In this document: positions 60,702-64,000 of the stretch, piece after piece
Position numbering within the stretch: position 1 is the first letter of the stretch
How the letters are laid out: the number at the start of each line of letters is the position of its first letter
Origin: Sva-07 sp963710625
Lineage (GTDB): Bacteria > Actinomycetota > Acidimicrobiia > Acidimicrobiales > Ilumatobacteraceae
Reading direction: 5' to 3'
Assembly: GCA_963710625.1 (NCBI GenBank)
Contig: CAVQBG010000022.1
Coordinates: 62,001-126,000 of the forward strand
Length of the DNA: 64,000 bases
Notes under the pieces: generated by a model
Told to the model about the DNA's origin: nothing
Databases searched by the model: none
Seen by the model: only the letters and a program-made list of their open reading frames with translations
Program-made: the position numbers and the translations under genes

Positions 60702-63700
60702 GTGACCGATTCCTTCACCCACCTCCACGTCCACACCGAGTTCTCGATGCTCGACGGAGCGGCGAGGCTGGACGAGCTGGTGGCCAAGGCGGTGCGCGAC
60801 GGCATGCCAGCGATCGGCATGACCGACCATGGCAACATGTACGGCACGTTGGACTTCTACAAGGAGTGCAACAAACAGGGGATCAAGCCGATCATCGGCA
60901 CCGAGGCCTACATGGCCTACGACAGCCGAGCCGAACGTCCCGCGCGGCGGGGCCGCATCGACGACTCGGGCGGCGACACCGAGGGGGGCAAGAAGCTCTA
61001 CTACCACCTGACGCTGCTCGCGGAGAACCAGACCGGCTACAAGAACCTGATCCAGCTGTCGAGCCTCGCGTTCATGGAGGGCTACTACTACAAGCCCCGG
61101 ATGGACTGGGAGCTGCTCGAGAAGTACTCGGACGGCCTGATCGCCACCACCGGTTGCCTCGGCGGCCAGGTGCTGCAGGCCCTGCTCAACGGCGACGACA
61201 AGGGCGCCGTCGAGAAGGCGGCGCGCCTGCAGGACATCTTCGGGCGGGACAACCTGTTCGTCGAGCTGCAGGACCACGGTCTCGCTGCGCAACGTGAGAC
61301 CAACCCGAAGCTGATCGAGATCGCCAAGAGGATCGGCGCACCACTGCTCGCCACCAACGACAGCCACTACACGCATCAGGAGGATCACGAGTCGCACGAC
61401 GCGCTGCTGTGTGTGCAGACCGGCGCGCTGCTGTCCGACGCGAAGCGTTTCAAGTTCGAGGGCAGCGAGCACTACCTGAAGTCGCCCGCCGAGATGCGCT
61501 ACCTGTTCCGAGAGGTGCCCTCGGCATGCGACAACACGCTGTGGATCGCGGAGCGTGCCGACCTCGAGATCGAGTTCGGCAATCCGTTGCTGCCCGAGTT
61601 CCCGGTGCCGGAGGGGTTCGCGAGCGACGCCGACTACCTGCGCCACCTCACGTACGAGGGCGCCCGCAAGCGGTGGGGCGACAACCTGTCGGCCGACGTC
61701 GAGGAGCGTCTCGCCTACGAGTTGAAGACGATCAACGACATGGGCTTCGCGTCGTACTTCCTGATCACGTGGGATCTGATCAAGCACGCCCGCGACTCGC
61801 GGATCCGTGTCGGTCCGGGCCGGGGATCGGCGGCCGGGTGCGCGGTGGCCTACTGCTTGTGGATCACCGATCTCGACCCGATCAAGTACGACCTGCTGTT
61901 CGAACGGTTCCTCAACCCGAGCCGCATTTCGATGCCCGACATCGACATGGACTTCGACTCCCGCTATCGAGACGAGATGATCCGCTACGCGGCCGAGCGC
62001 TACGGGCGTGACCACGTCGCGCAGATCATCACGTTCGGCACGATCAAGGCGCGCAACGCCGTCCGCGATGCAGCGCGGGTGCTCGGCTATCCCTACGGCA
62101 TCGGCGACAAGCTGGCCAAGGCGATGCCGCCGATGGTGATGGGGCGCGACACGCCGCTCAAGTACTGCTTCGAGCAGAACCCGAAGTACGCCGACGGCTA
62201 CAAGGCCGCCGCCGACCTGCGGGCGATGTACGACACCGACGCCGACCTGAAGAAGGTGATCGACGTCGCCCGCGGGCTGGAGGGGCTGAAGCGCTCCGAC
62301 GGCATCCATGCAGCGGCCGTGGTGATCACGAAGGACCCCGTCACCGACTACGTCCCGATCCAGCGCAAGCCGGAGTCCGGCCAGGATCCCGCCGATGCGC
62401 CGGTCGTCACCCAGTACGAAATGCACGGCGTCGAGGACCTCGGTCTCTTGAAGATGGACTTCCTGGGGTTGCGTAACCTCGACGTGATCACCGACGCCGA
62501 GGAGATGATCCAGCGTCAACGCGACCCCGACTTCGTCGTCGAGAACATTCCGATGGACGACGCGGCCACCTTCGCGTTGCTCTCGCGGGGCGACACGATC
62601 GGGGTGTTCCAGCTGGAGTCGCCGCCGATGCGCCAGCTCCTGAAGGCGATGGCGCCGAACAGCTTCGAGGACGTGTCCGCTGTGCTCGCGCTCTATCGGC
62701 CGGGGCCGATGAGCGTCAACATGCACTACGACTATGCCGACCGCAAGAACGGGCGCAAGCCGGTCGAGTACTTCCACGAGGACGCCGAGGAGGTGCTCGA
62801 CGACACGTACGGCCTGATGATCTATCAGGAGAGCGTGATGCGGGTGGCGCAGAAGTTCGCCGGCTACTCGCTCGCGGAGGCAGACAACCTGCGCAAGGCC
62901 TGCGGCAAGAAGATCCGTGAGTTGATGGCCAAGGAGCGCAACGCGTTCGAGGCGGGTGTCGAGCGTACGGGCTACGGCAAGGACCTGGGCCCGCAGCTGT
63001 TCGACATCATCGAGAAGTTCGCCGATTACGCCTTCAACAAGAGCCACACCTTCGGCTACGGCCTGGTCACCTACCAGACGGCGTATCTGAAGGCCCACTA
63101 CCCGGTCGAATACGTCGCCTGCCTGCTCACCAGCGTCAAGAACAACCTCGACAAGGCGGCGATCTACCTGTCCGACTGCCGGTCGATGGGCATCAAGGTC
63201 CTCCCGCCCGACGTCAACCGGTCGATGTCGAACTTCGGAGCGCTGGCGACCACCGAGCTGCCCCCCGGCGTCACGTTGCCGGTGGGAAGCCCCGGGGCGA
63301 TCACGTTCGGGCTGTCGGCGGTCCGCAACGTCGGAGAGGCGCTGGTGGAGCTGTTGATCGCCGAGCGTGAGGAGAACGGGCAGTTCACCAGCTTCCACGA
63401 CTTCGTCGAGCGCGTGCCCGAGCCGGTGCTCAACAAGCGGACGATCGAATCGCTGATCAAGGGCGGGGCCTTCGACACGCTGGGTCACACCCGCCGTGGC
63501 CTGCTCACCGTGTTCGAGCACATCATCGACACGACGGTGAAGCGCCGCCGCGAGCGCGAGAAGGGTGTGATGAGCCTGTTCGGTGACTGGGGCGACGCCG
63601 ACGGTGACACGCAGAGCGCGGGCGGTGACGGCTTCGACGAACGAACCGAGATCCCGGACCTGGCCTTCGACAAGACCGAGCAGCTCCGCTACGAGAAGGA

Positions 63701-64000
63701 GATGCTCGGTCTGTATGTGTCCGATCACCCGCTGTTCGGGGTCGAGGCAGCACTCAAGCGCAAGGTCGAACAGTCGGTGCTCGACCTGCAGACGATGGAG
63801 GACGGGGCGAACGTCGTCGTCGGTGGCGTGATCACCAACCTCGCGCGCAAGTTCACGAAGAAGGGGGACCAGATGGCGGTGTTCCTCCTCGAGGATCTCG
63901 ATGCATCGATCGAGGTCACGATCTTTCCCCGGACGCTCGCCGAACAGGGCCACAAGCTCGAGGACGACCTCATCGTGGCCGTGAAGGGCCGGCTCGACCG
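60702..64000 (+). CDS. dnaE: DNA polymerase III alpha subunit, 3' end outside the window
   Basis: 1099 codons from GTG 60702, still open at the right edge. The PHP domain begins THLHVHTEFSMLDG. The C-family palm has D413 and D415 in PDIDMDFDSRYRDEM and D586 in KMDFLGLRNLDV. A fingers/helix-hairpin-helix region follows, then TEIPDLAFDKTEQLRYEKEMLGLYVSDHP and an OB fold (VVVGGVITNLARKFTKKGDQMAVFLLEDLD). Length and PHP form fit DnaE1, the replicative enzyme. PHP metal-ligand motifs look intact (HLHVHTEFS, DHGNM, NDSHY), so proofreading by this domain is possible. Confidence 0.96.
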   Translation, partial: MTDSFTHLHVHTEFSMLDGAARLDELVAKAVRDGMPAIGMTDHGNMYGTLDFYKECNKQGIKPIIGTEAYMAYDSRAERPARRGRIDDSGGDTEGGKKLYYHLTLLAENQTGYKNLIQLSSLAFMEGYYYKPRMDWELLEKYSDGLIATTGCLGGQVLQALLNGDDKGAVEKAARLQDIFGRDNLFVELQDHGLAAQRETNPKLIEIAKRIGAPLLATNDSHYTHQEDHESHDALLCVQTGALLSDAKRFKFEGSEHYLKSPAEMRYLFREVPSACDNTLWIAERADLEIEFGNPLLPEFPVPEGFASDADYLRHLTYEGARKRWGDNLSADVEERLAYELKTINDMGFASYFLITWDLIKHARDSRIRVGPGRGSAAGCAVAYCLWITDLDPIKYDLLFERFLNPSRISMPDIDMDFDSRYRDEMIRYAAERYGRDHVAQIITFGTIKARNAVRDAARVLGYPYGIGDKLAKAMPPMVMGRDTPLKYCFEQNPKYADGYKAAADLRAMYDTDADLKKVIDVARGLEGLKRSDGIHAAAVVITKDPVTDYVPIQRKPESGQDPADAPVVTQYEMHGVEDLGLLKMDFLGLRNLDVITDAEEMIQRQRDPDFVVENIPMDDAATFALLSRGDTIGVFQLESPPMRQLLKAMAPNSFEDVSAVLALYRPGPMSVNMHYDYADRKNGRKPVEYFHEDAEEVLDDTYGLMIYQESVMRVAQKFAGYSLAEADNLRKACGKKIRELMAKERNAFEAGVERTGYGKDLGPQLFDIIEKFADYAFNKSHTFGYGLVTYQTAYLKAHYPVEYVACLLTSVKNNLDKAAIYLSDCRSMGIKVLPPDVNRSMSNFGALATTELPPGVTLPVGSPGAITFGLSAVRNVGEALVELLIAEREENGQFTSFHDFVERVPEPVLNKRTIESLIKGGAFDTLGHTRRGLLTVFEHIIDTTVKRRREREKGVMSLFGDWGDADGDTQSAGGDGFDERTEIPDLAFDKTEQLRYEKEMLGLYVSDHPLFGVEAALKRKVEQSVLDLQTMEDGANVVVGGVITNLARKFTKKGDQMAVFLLEDLDASIEVTIFPRTLAEQGHKLEDDLIVAVKGRLD

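Noticed and set aside
60687..63953. 1088-codon minus-strand open frame across dnaE
   Set aside because: Antisense shadow; the plus strand encodes a complete PHP and polymerase core.

Overview
The window is one contiguous piece of a high-GC actinobacterial chromosome, most likely class Acidimicrobiia (Ilumatobacter-like). The assignment is an inference from gene content: DUF3040 next to an mraZ-led dcw cluster, SepF and DivIVA beside FtsZ, MtrAB-LpqB, a PimB-like mannosyltransferase, the proteasome activator Bpa, many GTG starts and 1-17 nt gene overlaps. No rRNA, tRNA, prophage, insertion sequence or CRISPR array was seen.

Layout. (1) 1-2.6 kb: a DEDD exonuclease/GIY-YIG nuclease gene running off the left edge, divergent from a coiled-coil NYN RNase-like gene, with two SOS-box-like palindromes between them. 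(2) 2.6-11.3 kb: a complete monoderm Tad/Flp pilus locus read leftwards (flp, tadE, tadG-like, cpaB, tadZ, cpaF, a VWA-TadB fusion, tadC), with the prepilin peptidase read rightwards and a LuxR-type regulator lacking its phospho-acceptor Asp. (3) 11.3-18.8 kb: a small CxxC protein, a 16-bp tandem repeat, queG, a GT4 mannosyltransferase, two small proteins, a ROK glucokinase, pyrophosphatase, an alanine-type aminotransferase and an ACT protein, closed by a 17-bp-arm palindrome fused to a 9-bp tandem repeat. (4) 18.8-26.4 kb: glpK, a short LpqB-like lipoprotein with MtrB- and MtrA-like partners, an inositol-phosphatase-family gene, dinB and DUF3040. (5) 26.4-34.5 kb: MoxR/DUF58/transglutaminase operon, a frameshifted ROK gene, acyl-CoA dehydrogenase, HNH nuclease and a lipoate-ligase-fold protein. 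(6) 34.5-52.7 kb: the division and cell-wall cluster mraZ-rsmH-ftsL-ftsI-murE-mraY-murD-ftsW-murG-murC-murB-ftsQ-ftsZ-pgeF-yggS-sepF-divIVA. It is tightly overlapped from mraZ to murB, led by a TTGACA promoter embedded in TGGGG repeats with ten-base phasing, and it lacks murF. (7) 52.8-64 kb: ileS, a histone-tailed DksA/TraR-like protein without its cysteines, lspA, an RluD-type synthase, an Rrf2 regulator, a phosphodiesterase-fold enzyme, bpa and the first 3.3 kb of dnaE.

How the genes work together. The Tad locus carries all cytoplasmic and membrane parts needed to assemble a Flp pilus in a single-membrane cell. The dcw cluster makes meso-diaminopimelate lipid II and recruits FtsZ, SepF, DivIVA and the FtsQLWI synthase. 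MtrAB, MoxR/transglutaminase, LspA and the mannosyltransferase are plausible envelope-linked partners. The points most worth follow-up are the VWA-TadB fusion, the cysteine-less DksA with a Lys/Ala/Pro tail, the MraZ operator, the frameshifted ROK gene, the pseudo-receiver regulator with its palindrome, the repeat/palindrome elements, and the oppositely charged cytoplasmic tails of FtsI/FtsW and FtsQ. Start codons were chosen by eye from frame, overlap and family length.
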